From: Pantoea deleyi
GTDB taxonomy: Bacteria > Pseudomonadota > Gammaproteobacteria > Enterobacterales > Enterobacteriaceae
Length of the DNA stretch: 64,000 nucleotides
Assembly: GCF_022647325.1 (NCBI RefSeq)
Contig: NZ_CP071408.1
Span: 22,781-86,780, forward strand
Direction: 5' to 3'
Both the position numbers and the translations under genes were made by a program. This document shows positions 35,570 through 45,581 of this stretch, piece by piece (position 1 is the stretch's first letter; each line of letters begins with the position of its first letter). The notes below the pieces were generated by a model, which worked only from the letters and a program-made list of their open reading frames with translations, was not told the DNA's origin and searched no databases.

Positions 35570-35698
35570 GACCGGGCAGGACGTGCGGGCGCTTTTCAGA
35601 TCATCAAAAACAGCTTATCAGCAATACAAATACCGCGTAAACAGCGTGTCAGTGGCGGTGAAAGGCCAGACTTATGGCCGTATATTAATGAGGACTTC

Positions 35699-35956
35699 TC
35701 ACAGACGCTGCCTGTCGTGCGAATAACGCACCTGCCATTCCGGAGTCATTTTCTGAACACTGCCTGTCCTGTATTCCCACAGGGAGCAGGAGAGCTGCGC
35801 AATCTCAAAAAGACGTTGCCTTTCAGGCAGTTTTTTATCACACAGGCCCTGACTGAGAACGTTGAGCAGATCAATGGCTTCTGCCGTATGGCGTTCGTAA
35901 TCAGTGTGAAAATTTTCGCCGTAAAGAGGCAAAAGCGGATGGGAGTCGGGCACCAT
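35699..35956 (-). CDS. Unknown protein (85 aa)
   Basis: Unrecognised small protein (MVPDSHPLLPLYGENFHTDYERHTAEAIDLL...). Helical by composition. It follows an A/G-rich ribosome site (AAAGAGAAATC). It lies between an unknown gene and an IS66 remnant. Confidence 0.5.
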   Translation of the reverse strand: MVPDSHPLLPLYGENFHTDYERHTAEAIDLLNVLSQGLCDKKLPERQRLFEIAQLSCSLWEYRTGSVQKMTPEWQVRYSHDRQRL

Positions 35957-36019
35957 GATTTCTCTTTTTTCATAACAATGATGCTGAAGATAGCAGAGTG
36001 GCGCTCAGGCATGGCTACC

Positions 36020-36150
36020 CGTCCCGCAGGGAAGATAACCCGTCCACGCCTGAGAGGCCGCACAACTCAGTCTGCCGTTTCCTGTGAGTGAGTAAACTAA
36101 AGCGGCACGCTTGTGCCCGCCATCCATACCGGAAATTACACAGATGACAG
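36020..36150 (-). pseudogene. IS66 tnpC remnant (3' end)
   Basis: Translates as GMDGGHKRAALVYSLTGNGRLSCAASQAWTGYLP, which aligns with [34 protein letters not shown] of the intact TnpC at 31356-32924. Only the C-terminal tail remains; it is from a different, diverged IS66 member. Confidence 0.75.
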
Positions 36151-36259
36151 GTTTACTTTCATCCCCGGTAAGGGATATCTGCCGGTGTACGTCGCGGACG
36201 CTGTGAACGTCTTTCCGCTCTTCGCGGGTGCGCCAGGGGGAATATCCGGCTACGGGCAT

Positions 36260-36656
36260 CGGTTACCAAAAAAAAGACTACGTCACCTGACGCCTGTCAG
36301 GCAGCAGCCAGTGCGTCTGCGGTTATCCAATCCTCAACCCCTGTATATATTCAGGCGCCTCCACAGCAGGCGGAGCCGGTCACAGCCCCCGCTGGTCTCC
36401 TGCCCGGCTCAGGGCAAAGACATTTTATTCCAGATAAATCATGAATTTTTCTCAAAGCCCTTTTTCAGAAATGCCTGTCAGAGCGGCTCTCTTTTTCTGA
36501 AGGGAACGGAATGAGGGCGCGTGTCAGGCCATTTATTCCCGGGGGGATGCGCGCATTTCAGCATTGCCGGGTGTATTTTCAGAGCGACGCTGTAGGCAGG
36601 GACGGCACTGAGGAGTAAAATCCCCTTTTTAACCGGAGCTAACCGGAGCGGACGCT
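36260..36656. other. Intergenic region, no gene seen
   Basis: About 400 bases without a convincing frame. The last 20 bases hold the tandem TAACCGGAGC TAACCGGAGC just before the next start, where GGAGCGGACGCT provides the ribosome site. Confidence 0.4.
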
Positions 36657-37004
36657 ATGAAAAACGTGGTACTGAGCATGCTGGCTAAAATTTCACATAT
36701 TGATGCCGGCATGAAACAGCTGACGGCGCGCGTTGAGGCACAGTCGCTGCTGATCAGCGCGCTTGTTCTGGCGGTAAGCCGGGAGGGCGGCGTAACGGAG
36801 ATGATCGAAAGCGCTAACAAGGCCATCAATACCGTGATTGACTCCGCAGAGTCCGACGAACTGCTTAAATCCGATGCGGCCATTCTGTTAAGCGAGCTGC
36901 AGGCTCTGCTGAGCATTTCCGCGGCGGTCGATGGTGCGGATGAAGAAATCAATCATGAAGCGCTTGATAAACTGACCGGCGTGACGTCTCTGGAGGAGCA
37001 ATAA
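36657..37004 (+). CDS. Unknown helical protein (115 aa)
   Basis: A well-formed 115-residue helical protein (MKNVVLSMLAKISHIDAGMKQLTARVEAQ...). Heptad-like spacing suggests a coiled coil. No family was recognised. A good ribosome site precedes the ATG. It lies among biofilm and signalling genes, which may hint at that role. Confidence 0.65.
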   Translation: MKNVVLSMLAKISHIDAGMKQLTARVEAQSLLISALVLAVSREGGVTEMIESANKAINTVIDSAESDELLKSDAAILLSELQALLSISAAVDGADEEINHEALDKLTGVTSLEEQ

Positions 37005-37754
37005 CGTTCAGTGCGGCCGTCTCCGGACGTTGAGCCTGCCTGCGGAGCCGGTACAGAGGCGTCCTGTCTTTTTTCTGAAGAGCGCGGGCATACACGCATT
37101 TCTTTTACCGGCTCCGGCACACCTCTGCGTGACGTGCTGCGCTGGCCGGGAAAACCCAAGCTGTTCACATGAACGTCACTGCGCCGCGCTTAAAATACAA
37201 GAAAACCCGCCATCTTGACGGGTGAACCAGTCAAAAAGTTCAAAACTCGTCGTGCCCGGGATCATCAGAAACAGGCACACTGTCATTCTGATACAAAAAA
37301 GCGGATACGCAAGCGAACCGGCAGGACGGGGCATGAGGCACCATTAATGAACCGGCTGCGGACCTCATCAGACAGCGCTATTGCAGGTAAAAAAAAACCG
37401 CCGGCGGCGGGGAAATTCGTTACGGGGAATATCCCGATATCATTCTGACTTCAGAAAAATAATTAAGTTCATCAAAAGTTTAGTGACGTATGCTGATAGT
37501 TCAGGGTGGCAACCAGCTGAAAGGGTGCCGGGCGCGGGAGTAACGCGCCGGCACCCGCGCGGTTCCGCCTCTGGCCACCAGATACCCGCATCAGGATGTA
37601 TCGCCGTTTCTCTGCAGAGCAGGATGCCGTGCGACTGCATGCCGTGCGGTGCATAAATTTCCGGTTGAACATACCGTCGCAGAGGCTACCATTGATGCCG
37701 GAATCCTCCGGCAGATACCGGCGTCGCCGGCAATGGCCATAACTGAAACCAGGA
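37005..37754. other. Intergenic region, no gene supported
   Basis: About 750 bases. It holds a short inverted repeat ACCCG-N9-CGGGT at 37205-37223 whose minus-strand reading runs into TTTTC, a weak terminator candidate. The rest has mixed base composition and no reading frame with a start signal. Confidence 0.35.
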
Positions 37755-38048
37755 ATGTGGTACAACGTAATGTACAGAACAGAAGATGAAAAACGGGCAG
37801 ATACAAAGCTCGGTGAAGCGGTGCTTTTTTTACTCAGAGAGGGCGCACCGGTTAATGAGTCAGCGCTGCTCCTCAGGCTGCAGCAGATGCTGATGACGGA
37901 AAAGGATGCCGCAGGCAGGAAGGCAACCTTTTCCGCCATCCGGGAAGCTGAAGCGGCACTGAGCCTGCGGAAACAGGAAAACGCCGCCGGCCGCGTCACG
38001 CATCGGGCGGATGCCTCAGCGCGGTCCGGCCCGGTGTTAAAGCACTGA
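37755..38048 (+). CDS. YmgB/AriR-family biofilm regulator 1
   Basis: About 97 residues. The core KLGEAVLFLLREGAPVNESALLLRLQQMLMTEKDAAGRKATFSAIREA aligns with E. coli AriR/YmgB ([29 protein letters not shown]...). AriR is a small helical dimer that affects biofilm formation, acid resistance and Rcs signalling. The start may be the ATG five codons later. It converges with a second family member, and the island holds several c-di-GMP genes, the same company as ymg genes keep in E. coli. Confidence 0.72.
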   Translation: MWYNVMYRTEDEKRADTKLGEAVLFLLREGAPVNESALLLRLQQMLMTEKDAAGRKATFSAIREAEAALSLRKQENAAGRVTHRADASARSGPVLKH

Positions 38049-38059
38049 AGCACCAGGCA

Positions 38060-38281
38060 TCATCGGTCCGTGTCATCGGCAACGACGCTGATTGCCCGGC
38101 CGTAAAGCTTTTTACGGCCGTCCACAGACCGGGCCTCCTGCTGCTTCAGAAAGGCCAGTATCTCCTGCACGCCCACCTCTTCCCCTGACTTTAACAGGCT
38201 TGAGACGGCATGCCCTATCACTGACTGAATGCTGTCCATATTATCCGGACGGTCGGTACCCACTTCAGACTCCTGACGCAT
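38060..38281 (-). CDS. YmgB/AriR-family biofilm regulator 2
   Basis: About 73 residues. IGHAVSSLLKSGEEVGVQEILAFLKQQEARSVDGRKKLYGRAI matches the same AriR core as the convergent gene. The ATG at 38281 has AGGA six bases before it; a start twelve codons upstream is possible. The two genes end only 11 bases apart and are paralogues with modest identity. Confidence 0.7.
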   Translation of the reverse strand: MRQESEVGTDRPDNMDSIQSVIGHAVSSLLKSGEEVGVQEILAFLKQQEARSVDGRKKLYGRAISVVADDTDR

Positions 38282-38377
38282 GTGTATCCTGCTGTATATC
38301 ACCGGGAACGACGTCATTCAGGTCACCCGGCGTGATTAGGATGCCTCCCGTACCAGGCGGGAAGCAGTAAAACGGTG

Positions 38378-38845
38378 TCAGGCCCGCGCACGCGCAAGCC
38401 TTTCGCGCAGCGCGGAAACCCGTTCAGTCAGCTCACTCAGCTCATCACGGGCCGTGTCCATCACCGACACCATATCTGCCGGTACGCCGGCGGCCGTAAT
38501 CTTCAGCCGGCGGCCCTGCTCCGTCAGGGAAATCAGCACGCGCCGTTCATCCTGCTGCGTGTCGCGCTGCCGGCAGATAACGCCGGTCTGCTCCAGCCGT
38601 TTCAGGAGCTGGCTGAGCGTGCCGGAGTCCAGCCGGACGCGCGCGCCGAGCCCGGAGACCGTGAGGCCATCCTGTTCCCACAGCACCAGCAGCACCAGGT
38701 ACTGAGGATAGGTCAGCCCCAGCGGCTTCAGCCGGGGCTGATAGAGCTTCGTCATGGCAAGCGACGCCGAGTAGAGCGCAAAGCACAGAAACTGGTCAAT
38801 GGTTTCAGGCGCCGCATCGCGGTTCCCGTGGGGTTCATCTTTCAT
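38378..38845 (-). CDS. ohrR: MarR-family regulator, OhrR type
   Basis: A 155-residue winged-helix regulator. The N-terminus has FLCFALYSASLAMTKLYQPRLKPLGLTYPQYLVLLVLWEQDG, the OhrR pattern with the peroxide-sensing Cys in FLC near residue 20, then the recognition helix DSGTLSQLLKRLEQTG. OhrR represses the organic hydroperoxide reductase gene ohr until its Cys is oxidised. No ohr gene is next to it here, so it may act on genes elsewhere. Confidence 0.82.
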   Translation of the reverse strand: MKDEPHGNRDAAPETIDQFLCFALYSASLAMTKLYQPRLKPLGLTYPQYLVLLVLWEQDGLTVSGLGARVRLDSGTLSQLLKRLEQTGVICRQRDTQQDERRVLISLTEQGRRLKITAAGVPADMVSVMDTARDELSELTERVSALRERLARARA

Positions 38846-38980
38846 ATCATCATACCTTCCGGGCGGGGCCGCATTTTTCCGGCGGTGCGGACGTACCGCA
38901 GCGGGTCTGCGCCCCGTTCAGGGCGCACAGTATTGAGTCAGATTAAATTGATGTCAACGTAAACAAACCGGCGGGCCGGT

Positions 38981-39280
38981 TCAGCGCGTGGAGGCAGTGC
39001 AGCGCAGAAAATTGTTCATCACCATAATCATCCGGCCCACCGCCATCAGGTCGGCGGTCAGCAGCAGGTCAGTGCGGACCAGCCGGTCCATCAGGACCCG
39101 GTCGTTCATCTGCTCCTGAATCCTCGCGTACAGGGCCGTCAGGTGCACCCAGTTGTTGGCAAAGGCGTCCACGCTCAGGTATTCCCCCTCGCTGAGCTGC
39201 CTTAACAGCGCGTCCACATCGGCCTTAAGAGAAGTAATACGGTCCGTGCCGGCGAAAACAGCCTCACTGTGGTACGTCAT
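38981..39280 (-). CDS. Unknown protein coupled to chemoreceptor 2 (99 aa)
   Basis: Unrecognised helical protein. Its ATG overlaps the chemoreceptor stop by four bases (ATGA), so the two are translated together. It could be an accessory or adaptor of the receptor; this is inference from position only. Confidence 0.6.
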   Translation of the reverse strand: MTYHSEAVFAGTDRITSLKADVDALLRQLSEGEYLSVDAFANNWVHLTALYARIQEQMNDRVLMDRLVRTDLLLTADLMAVGRMIMVMNNFLRCTASTR

Positions 39281-40821
39281 ACGCGGAAGGTCTCCACCAT
39301 GCCGCGCAGGGCGCGGGCCTGCTCTGACAGCGACTGCGATGCCGAAGAGGACTCCTCCACCAGGGCAGCGTTATTCTGCGTCACCCCGTCCATCTGACTG
39401 ACGGCGATGCTGACCTGGGAGATGCCCTGCATCTGCTCGCCGGAGGAGAGGGAAAGGCTGTCCATGGCGTCGGCCAGTTCACCCACCATGCCGACAATCC
39501 TCAGGATACTCTCCCCCGTACCGGCGGCCGCGGCGACGCCGCCTTCCACCTGGGATACGGCCTGTTCAATCAGCAGCTTGATGTCCCGGGCGGCGCTGGC
39601 GCTGCGCTGGGCAAGTGACCTGACCTCCCCCGCCACAACGGCAAAGCCCCGCCCCTCCTCGCCGGCGCGTGCGGCTTCCACGGCCGCATTGAGCGCCAGA
39701 ATGTTGGTCTGAAACGCAATGCCCTCAATGACCGAGGTAATGTCCCGGACCCGGACCGCGCTCAGCGAAATCTCATTCATGGTCTCCGACATGCGCTGCA
39801 CGTCAGCCTCACCGGCGCGGGCCAGCGTGGCCGTCTCGCGCGCCGTGCCCGCGGTCTGGTGTGCACCGGCCGCGTTGCTTTTTACCGTGGCGGTCAGCTG
39901 CTCCATGCTGGCTGCCGTTTCCTGCAGGGCGGCGGCCTGCTGCTCGGTGCGCGAGGAAAGCTCGGTATTACCCTGCGAAATCTCGTCGGCGGCCAGCGCC
40001 ACCGAGGCGGACGCGTCTTTAATCTGCGACACCAGTCCGCGCAGGTTTGCCTGCATGCCGTCCAGCGAGGCAAGCAGGCTGGCGGTGTCGCCGCGGCGCA
40101 GCGTGACCGGCGAGGTCAGGTCACCGGCGGCGATGGCGGCGGCCAGCGCCTGAGCCTGAGCGGGCTCACCACCCAGCTGGCGCATCAGCATGCGGACCAG
40201 AAGATAACAGGTGCCCACTGACAGCAGGACGGACAGCGCGGCCAGGCCCGACAGGATAACGGCGGTCCGGGCGGTGCGGGCGCTGTTTTCTGCCCCCGTA
40301 TCCCGGCTCAGCTGCATCTCAGTGTCCGTCAGGTTATCAAGGGTGTTCAGCAGAACCCTCTGCGCCGGCCGGGCGGTGGTCATCAGAAACGCGGTGGCCT
40401 CCTGCTGGCGGTTCTCCAGGCCCAGCTTTCCGGCCGCCATCAGCGTGGAAAGCGCGGCGTCTTCTGCCGAAAGTGATTTCTCCAGCAGGGTTTTTCCCTG
40501 CGCGGATACGTTAACGGACATGCTTTTTTCCAGCTGTTGCCGTTTCTGAATATAAACCTCACGCTGGGCCGTCATGCGCGGCCACTCGGGCTGCATCTGG
40601 GCCGGGTCGGACAGCAGCGCAAGGTTACGGGCCGCGATAGCCATGTCGCGCATGCTGTTACGCATATTCACGACCACGGCAAAGCGCTTCATCTTCACGT
40701 CGACGGTGTCGTTCATTCCCTCCGTGGCCTGCCTCAGGGCGTGAACGGCAATGCCCGTGCACAGGACAAAAAGCAGGATAAGCAGGCCAGAGCCTGCGCT
40801 GAGGTGCGTTGAAATCTTCAT
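39277..40821 (-). CDS. Methyl-accepting chemotaxis protein 2
   Basis: About 514 residues, Tar/Tsr layout: membrane helix 8-28, a periplasmic four-helix domain, second helix near 185-210 ([21 protein letters not shown]), HAMP, and the signalling domain ([44 protein letters not shown]). No CheR-binding pentapeptide ends it. The ATG at 40821 follows GGAGAACTG; the upstream extension is unlikely. The -10 box ACCGATAT upstream resembles a sigma-28 element, but the -35 does not fit well. Confidence 0.92.
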   Translation of the reverse strand: MKISTHLSAGSGLLILLFVLCTGIAVHALRQATEGMNDTVDVKMKRFAVVVNMRNSMRDMAIAARNLALLSDPAQMQPEWPRMTAQREVYIQKRQQLEKSMSVNVSAQGKTLLEKSLSAEDAALSTLMAAGKLGLENRQQEATAFLMTTARPAQRVLLNTLDNLTDTEMQLSRDTGAENSARTARTAVILSGLAALSVLLSVGTCYLLVRMLMRQLGGEPAQAQALAAAIAAGDLTSPVTLRRGDTASLLASLDGMQANLRGLVSQIKDASASVALAADEISQGNTELSSRTEQQAAALQETAASMEQLTATVKSNAAGAHQTAGTARETATLARAGEADVQRMSETMNEISLSAVRVRDITSVIEGIAFQTNILALNAAVEAARAGEEGRGFAVVAGEVRSLAQRSASAARDIKLLIEQAVSQVEGGVAAAAGTGESILRIVGMVGELADAMDSLSLSSGEQMQGISQVSIAVSQMDGVTQNNAALVEESSSASQSLSEQARALRGMVETFRV

Positions 40822-41166
40822 CAGTTCTCCGGGAAACATGTGTTTGATGAAAGAATATCGGTAGAAAGCGCGGATCCAGCAGGGCTGATCTCAACTGAAT
40901 TGAACACAATACATTGTGCGGCAGAAGATTTGCTGCCGCACAGGACGGAAAGAGGCTGCAGCCAGTTACAGACACCACGGGATGGTCTGGCTGTTCAGAC
41001 AGAGCAGCAGCATTGCTTCAGGTCCCTCCGGCGGGCGGTGCCAGTATTGCCGTAGTGGACGGTCCGGGCGGTTTCCGGCGTTAAGCCTTCGGGGATGGCA
41101 TCGTGCATGCTGACAATGTCATTCATATCAGCCAGCATTTTCTGTTACAGGTGCGTTTTCATGCCT
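40822..41166. other. Intergenic region upstream of chemoreceptor 2
   Basis: About 345 bases, the presumed promoter region of chemoreceptor 2. No gene was supported. Confidence 0.35.
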
Positions 41167-41190
41167 AAAAAAACCGCCACGAAGGCGGTT
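41167..41190 (-). terminator. Intrinsic terminator on the minus strand
   Basis: AACCGCC / GGCGGTT, a 7-bp stem with a 5-base loop followed on the minus strand by seven T. It lies 60 bases downstream of the possible small membrane gene and argues that this gene, or a small RNA, is transcribed leftward. Confidence 0.75.
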
Positions 41191-41249
41191 CAAAGAGGAA
41201 CTTACTGACCGTTGATTTTATTATAATCCGGTGGAGCCACCGGCAGACC

Positions 41250-41459
41250 TTAATGAAGGGTAAAAAAGATGAGCACAATAACAAGCGTAAGCGGTAAAAA
41301 ACTGATTTTTTGCGGTCCGAACCGGATTTTTTTCCCATACCTTTTTACCCCGAACACTGCCATGCCTGCATTGTACTGATAAAAAAGCTTCATTTCCGGG
41401 TAACGCATTGCGCGGTCTGGATGTTCCGTAAAATCGACAGAATGGCGTCGGCCGTGCAT
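41250..41459 (-). CDS. Possible small membrane protein
   Basis: A 69-residue frame (47 residues from the ATG at 41393) ending in a hydrophobic helix (ISFLPLTLVIVLIFFTLH) preceded by a basic stretch. No strong ribosome site is seen. The terminator at 41167-41190 supports a transcript here. Tail-anchored small proteins of this sort are common but this one is unrecognised. Confidence 0.4.
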   Translation of the reverse strand: MHGRRHSVDFTEHPDRAMRYPEMKLFYQYNAGMAVFGVKRYGKKIRFGPQKISFLPLTLVIVLIFFTLH

Positions 41460-41867
41460 GGCTGAATCAGATGCAGTCGGCCTGAGCCGTTAACTCTTTT
41501 CGCTTACCGTGCAGCGCGGGGAGGATCCTCTTTATCTGTCTGATACCGACCTGCTCTCATAAAATCAAACGGCCGGTACGATAAAAATGTCCGCAGTTCT
41601 TCACGGGCCGATCGCTGATTTATACCGCAATAAGCCGGCATCACTTTATTAATTATTTTTCATGATATTAATCCGCGAATTTTACGTCACAGCAGAACAT
41701 TCTCAGGTTAAATTGCATTAAGCAGAAGGATTTGCGTCAGGCCGGTGCATCTGTACCGGCACCGCGTAATTCTTCCGCCGGACACATAAATGTCGCGCTG
41801 TTCTGCCTTTTGGCCGGCGCCGCCTGCGTTACACTCTGATGACAACTCAATCCGGGCCCATGATGCC
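41460..41867. other. Intergenic region upstream of the diguanylate cyclase
   Basis: About 400 bases, AT-rich around 41640-41720. No gene supported. It must hold the promoter of the GGDEF gene. Confidence 0.35.
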
Positions 41868-43442
41868 ATGCTGCTGAAAAAATTCCGCCTTCGCTCGCTG
41901 CTCATCTCATTATCCGTAGGCGGGGTGATCATGACCGCCTGCCTGCTGCTCGGGTCGCTGCTGATTTTTCAGAAGACCAACATCGAGGACAGCCTGCTTG
42001 AGAGCAACATTGCCTACGCGCGCAAGCTTGCCGACACAACCGATCGTTATCTCGGCACGGCACAGCGTGAACTTGCCTGGAGTGCCGTGCAGATCAAGGG
42101 CCTGACCGATCCGGCGCAGCTCCGTGCCGAGACTGACCGCCTCCGGCTTCAGTCCGGCTTTTTCAATACGGTGGTGGTGGTTAACCGCGACGCCGTTATC
42201 GCCGCCACCTCGCCGGAAAGCCTGAGCCTGATAGGCGTGAAGCTGCATTCAGACGCGAGCCGCCAGGCTATCACAACGCAGAAGCCGTTTATTTCGGCAC
42301 CCTTTACCTCGGCCTCCGGTAATTACGTCGTTTTTATCTCGCAGCCGCTGTTTACGGCTGACGGCCATTATCTGGGCTATATTGGCGGCACCATTTACCT
42401 TAAAAAGCAGAGCATCCTGAGCGACATCCTGAGCCTGCATTTTTACACCCGCGGCTTCAGCGTGAGCATCGTCAGCAATGACGGCCTCATCATCTTCAGC
42501 CACGATCCGGCCCGGGTGGGAACAAAAATGTTGCTGGACTCCGCGCTGAAGAAGCAGCTGGCCTCGACGGACAGCGGCCGGTTCAGCACGGAATCGCACG
42601 GCCAGCAGGTCCTGACGGGCTACGCCAGCCTGCACAAAACGGACTGGAACATTTTTATTGCCGGGACCTCTGAAACGGTCCGGGATATTCTGGTGCGCAC
42701 CGCAGAAAACGCGGTGTGGTTCCTGATGGGAATTATTGTCCTGACGGTAGCCGTGGTGACCCTGCTGGCCGGATGTATCGCCTCTCCCCTGGAGAAGCTG
42801 GCCGGCATGGTGCGAAATGAGGGCAGTGACGCGTCGCTGGCTCCGGTACAGGCCTGGTATTATGAAGCCGACCGCCTGAAGCAGGCCGTTGAAGAGTACC
42901 GCCACGTTATGGCAGGCCGGATGGCAACGCTCAGCGACGAGGCCATGACCGATCCGCTGACCGGGCTCAGCAACCGCCGTGGTTTTACCCTGCAGGCAGA
43001 CAGGAGCACCGGTGACGCCGGGCAGTGCGTGATTGCGATAGATATCGACCATTTTAAAAAAATTAACGACTGGTACGGGCACGATGCAGGTGATGCGGTA
43101 CTGGTGAGTCTGGCCGGGCTGCTGAAGCAGGCCTGCCGGACCGGGGACGTGGTCAGCCGCTTCGGCGGCGAAGAGTTTATTCTCCTGCTGCCGCAGACGT
43201 CATTAGAGGATGCAGCCCGGATGGCGGAGCGCATCCGCGCACTTGTCAGCACCACGACATTCCCGTTCGTGGGGGCCATGACTGTATCGGCCGGGGTCGC
43301 CGCGCTGGCAGACAGCGGCGGGAACCGGGATGGAATGCTACGGCGGGCGGACGAAGCGCTGTATGAGGCTAAGGGTGCAGGACGCGACGCGGTGATTGTT
43401 GCAGGGCCGGAGGGGTTCAGACGCCACATGACGCCTGTCTGA
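41868..43442 (+). CDS. Membrane diguanylate cyclase (dCACHE-like sensor, GGDEF)
   Basis: About 524 residues. Membrane helix near 12-35, a periplasmic dCACHE/PDC-type sensor of about 250 residues (SLIGVKLHSDASRQAITTQKPFISAPF...), second helix near 283-305 (FLMGIIVLTVAVVTLLAGCI), HAMP-like linker and a GGDEF domain (DPLTGLSNRRGF ... RFGGEEFILLLP). The GGEEF active site is intact, so it should make c-di-GMP from GTP. No RxxD inhibitory site is obvious. The start at 41868 has no strong ribosome site; upstream in-frame sequence does not look coding. Confidence 0.9.
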   Translation: MLLKKFRLRSLLISLSVGGVIMTACLLLGSLLIFQKTNIEDSLLESNIAYARKLADTTDRYLGTAQRELAWSAVQIKGLTDPAQLRAETDRLRLQSGFFNTVVVVNRDAVIAATSPESLSLIGVKLHSDASRQAITTQKPFISAPFTSASGNYVVFISQPLFTADGHYLGYIGGTIYLKKQSILSDILSLHFYTRGFSVSIVSNDGLIIFSHDPARVGTKMLLDSALKKQLASTDSGRFSTESHGQQVLTGYASLHKTDWNIFIAGTSETVRDILVRTAENAVWFLMGIIVLTVAVVTLLAGCIASPLEKLAGMVRNEGSDASLAPVQAWYYEADRLKQAVEEYRHVMAGRMATLSDEAMTDPLTGLSNRRGFTLQADRSTGDAGQCVIAIDIDHFKKINDWYGHDAGDAVLVSLAGLLKQACRTGDVVSRFGGEEFILLLPQTSLEDAARMAERIRALVSTTTFPFVGAMTVSAGVAALADSGGNRDGMLRRADEALYEAKGAGRDAVIVAGPEGFRRHMTPV

Positions 43443-43454
43443 TAGCGGGCGCGA

Positions 43455-45236
43455 TCAGCACTGGCCGCGCAGCCTCCAGGACAGCCACTCGTCAAGTTCC
43501 GCCTCCGGCAGGGGGCGGGAATAGAAAAATCCCTGCGCCTGGTCGCAGCCGTACTCCGTGAGCGCACTGACTGTGGCCGCATCCTCAACGCCTTCAGCCA
43601 GCACCGTATAGTCCAGATCCTTCAGCATGGCAATGATGCTGCGCGCGATGATGCGCGAGGCGGGGTCGGAGGATATTTCGCTGATGAGTGAGCGGTCCAG
43701 CTTGATGACGTCCAGCGGCATGCGCCGCAGGTAGCTGATGTTGCTGTAGCCTGTACCGAAGTCGTCGAGCGAGATCCCGAATCCGCGCAACTTCAGCATC
43801 TCCAGTCCGCGCATCGCCGCCGGGTTTTCAATAATACGCTCGGTCTCCAGGCACTCAATGCCCAGCAGCGAAGGGGAGAGTCTGGCTTTGATCATTTTCA
43901 CCTCAAGCGCATCGGCAAAACCCTCGCGTGCAAAATCCCGGCTGCTGACGTTCACCGTTACGGGAAGCTGAATAACGCTGTTGCGCAGACGCGTCAGGCG
44001 GCCGATGGCGTGGTCCGTGACCCAGGCCGTCAGTTCGCTGAGCAGCGAGGTCTGCTCTGCCAGCGGCATAAACAGGGCGGGAGAGAGCTCGCCCCGCACC
44101 GGATGGCGCCAGCGGACCAGCGCCTCCAGTCCCACGGGGCGGCCACTGTGAAAACAGATTTTAGGCTGATAGGCCAGCCACAGCCCTGAGTTTTCCCGCA
44201 GCGCGGCGGCCAGGTCGTTCATCAGCGTAAAGTCCCGGGTATGGCGCGCGTCGCAGTCCAGGCTGAAGCGCATGGCGGGCACGCCCCGTCCGATGGCCTC
44301 GTGCAGCGCGCTGACCGCGCGGCGCAGCGCTTCCTGTGCCGTGATGCTGCCCGTGACAAAGGTGATTTCACCGGCGTAGGTGCTGAGCGCCACGGCAATG
44401 CCGTCGCCGAGATCGGCGCTTATCCCCTCCATACGTCCCGCGATCCAGTCCGCGCTCATATGGCTGTCTTCACGCGTCAGGATGGCAAATCGTCCGGTGG
44501 CGACGGTATAGAGCAGCTCGCCGGGCGCCGGGCGCAGTCGCAGCGGCAGCAGCGTGGCCACGTCTTTCAGAAGACTTTCCACCGGCCCCATGCCCATAGA
44601 GCGGGCGAGTTCGTAGGCGCGCGGCATGTCGATACAGTCAATCAGCACCAGGCGGCGGGAGGAGGGTTCGCCGGATGCGGCCAGATACTGCAGGTCGCGG
44701 ATGAGGCGCTGACGGTTGGGCAGGCCGGTGACCGGGTCGGCAAACCCGGCGGAGTGCCAGGCCTCCAGAAATGACATCACCAGCGCGGCAAGCAGCTTCA
44801 GGGTGGTGAGCTGATCGGCACTGAACGGGTGCGGCGCGGTGTCGGTGACGCACAGCGTGCCGAGCACGATCCCCTGGCGATTTTTCAACGGCACGCCGGC
44901 ATAAAAGCGGATGTAGGGCGCACCAGTGATGAGCGGATGCGTCATGAAGCGGGCGTCCAGCCAGGTGTCGGGCACCACCACCGCGCTGTCGCTGTCCACG
45001 GCATGGCGGCAGAGCGAGTTCTCGCGTGAGGACTGTGTGAGGGCAAAGTTATGGGCGGCCTGCACGTGCTGATGCTCGTCATCAAGCACGGAGATAAAGC
45101 TGCCGGGGATGCCGAGAGCCTGGCTCGCCAGACGCACAAACCTGCGCAGCACGTCATCGCGGCTTTCATCGGGCGTGCGCAGTGCTTTCAGCGTCCGCGC
45201 GCGGCGATCTTCGTCGCCGGTAAGATTCATCACCAT
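43455..45236 (-). CDS. GAF-(degenerate GGDEF)-EAL phosphodiesterase
   Basis: About 593 residues, soluble. GAF sensor at about 20-165, a GGDEF domain whose signature has become ATGRF (about 255), and an EAL domain from about 345. The EAL domain keeps GLEALVRW, ECLETE, LDDFGTGYSN, IKLDRS, LAEGVED and QAQGFFYSRPL, so it should hydrolyse c-di-GMP to pGpG. The ATG at 45236 has GGAGG five bases before it. It converges on the GGDEF gene, stop to stop with 12 bases between, giving opposing activities side by side. Confidence 0.9.
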   Translation of the reverse strand: MVMNLTGDEDRRARTLKALRTPDESRDDVLRRFVRLASQALGIPGSFISVLDDEHQHVQAAHNFALTQSSRENSLCRHAVDSDSAVVVPDTWLDARFMTHPLITGAPYIRFYAGVPLKNRQGIVLGTLCVTDTAPHPFSADQLTTLKLLAALVMSFLEAWHSAGFADPVTGLPNRQRLIRDLQYLAASGEPSSRRLVLIDCIDMPRAYELARSMGMGPVESLLKDVATLLPLRLRPAPGELLYTVATGRFAILTREDSHMSADWIAGRMEGISADLGDGIAVALSTYAGEITFVTGSITAQEALRRAVSALHEAIGRGVPAMRFSLDCDARHTRDFTLMNDLAAALRENSGLWLAYQPKICFHSGRPVGLEALVRWRHPVRGELSPALFMPLAEQTSLLSELTAWVTDHAIGRLTRLRNSVIQLPVTVNVSSRDFAREGFADALEVKMIKARLSPSLLGIECLETERIIENPAAMRGLEMLKLRGFGISLDDFGTGYSNISYLRRMPLDVIKLDRSLISEISSDPASRIIARSIIAMLKDLDYTVLAEGVEDAATVSALTEYGCDQAQGFFYSRPLPEAELDEWLSWRLRGQC

Positions 45237-45581
45237 GGGCTCCTCCACCCCGGCCTGATTCCGGTGCGAAATAAAAAAGAAAAAATGTACAGTACCGGAA
45301 TGATATCAAAGGCAATTGCTGCGAAAGGAAACATCAGTAACAACTTTCTTATGGCGCTCATAATAGGCACAACCTGGTCAGATGTCAGCTTTATTTTCTT
45401 CAGTGAATTATTTACTGCAGGACGATTCTTTTATTTCATCGCCGGACTGTGTGCTTTTCTTATCACTCCTGCCAGACTCTTATTCAATAAATACAGTATG
45501 TAAATTAACAACGCACGCAATTAAAATAAACGATAACGACATTTATTATTTCATAAAAATAACAGCACCAGGGAAAGACTT

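Noticed and set aside
42249..43588. Long minus-strand frames across the diguanylate cyclase
   Set aside because: They lie opposite the conserved GGDEF and sensor domains and match nothing recognisable.
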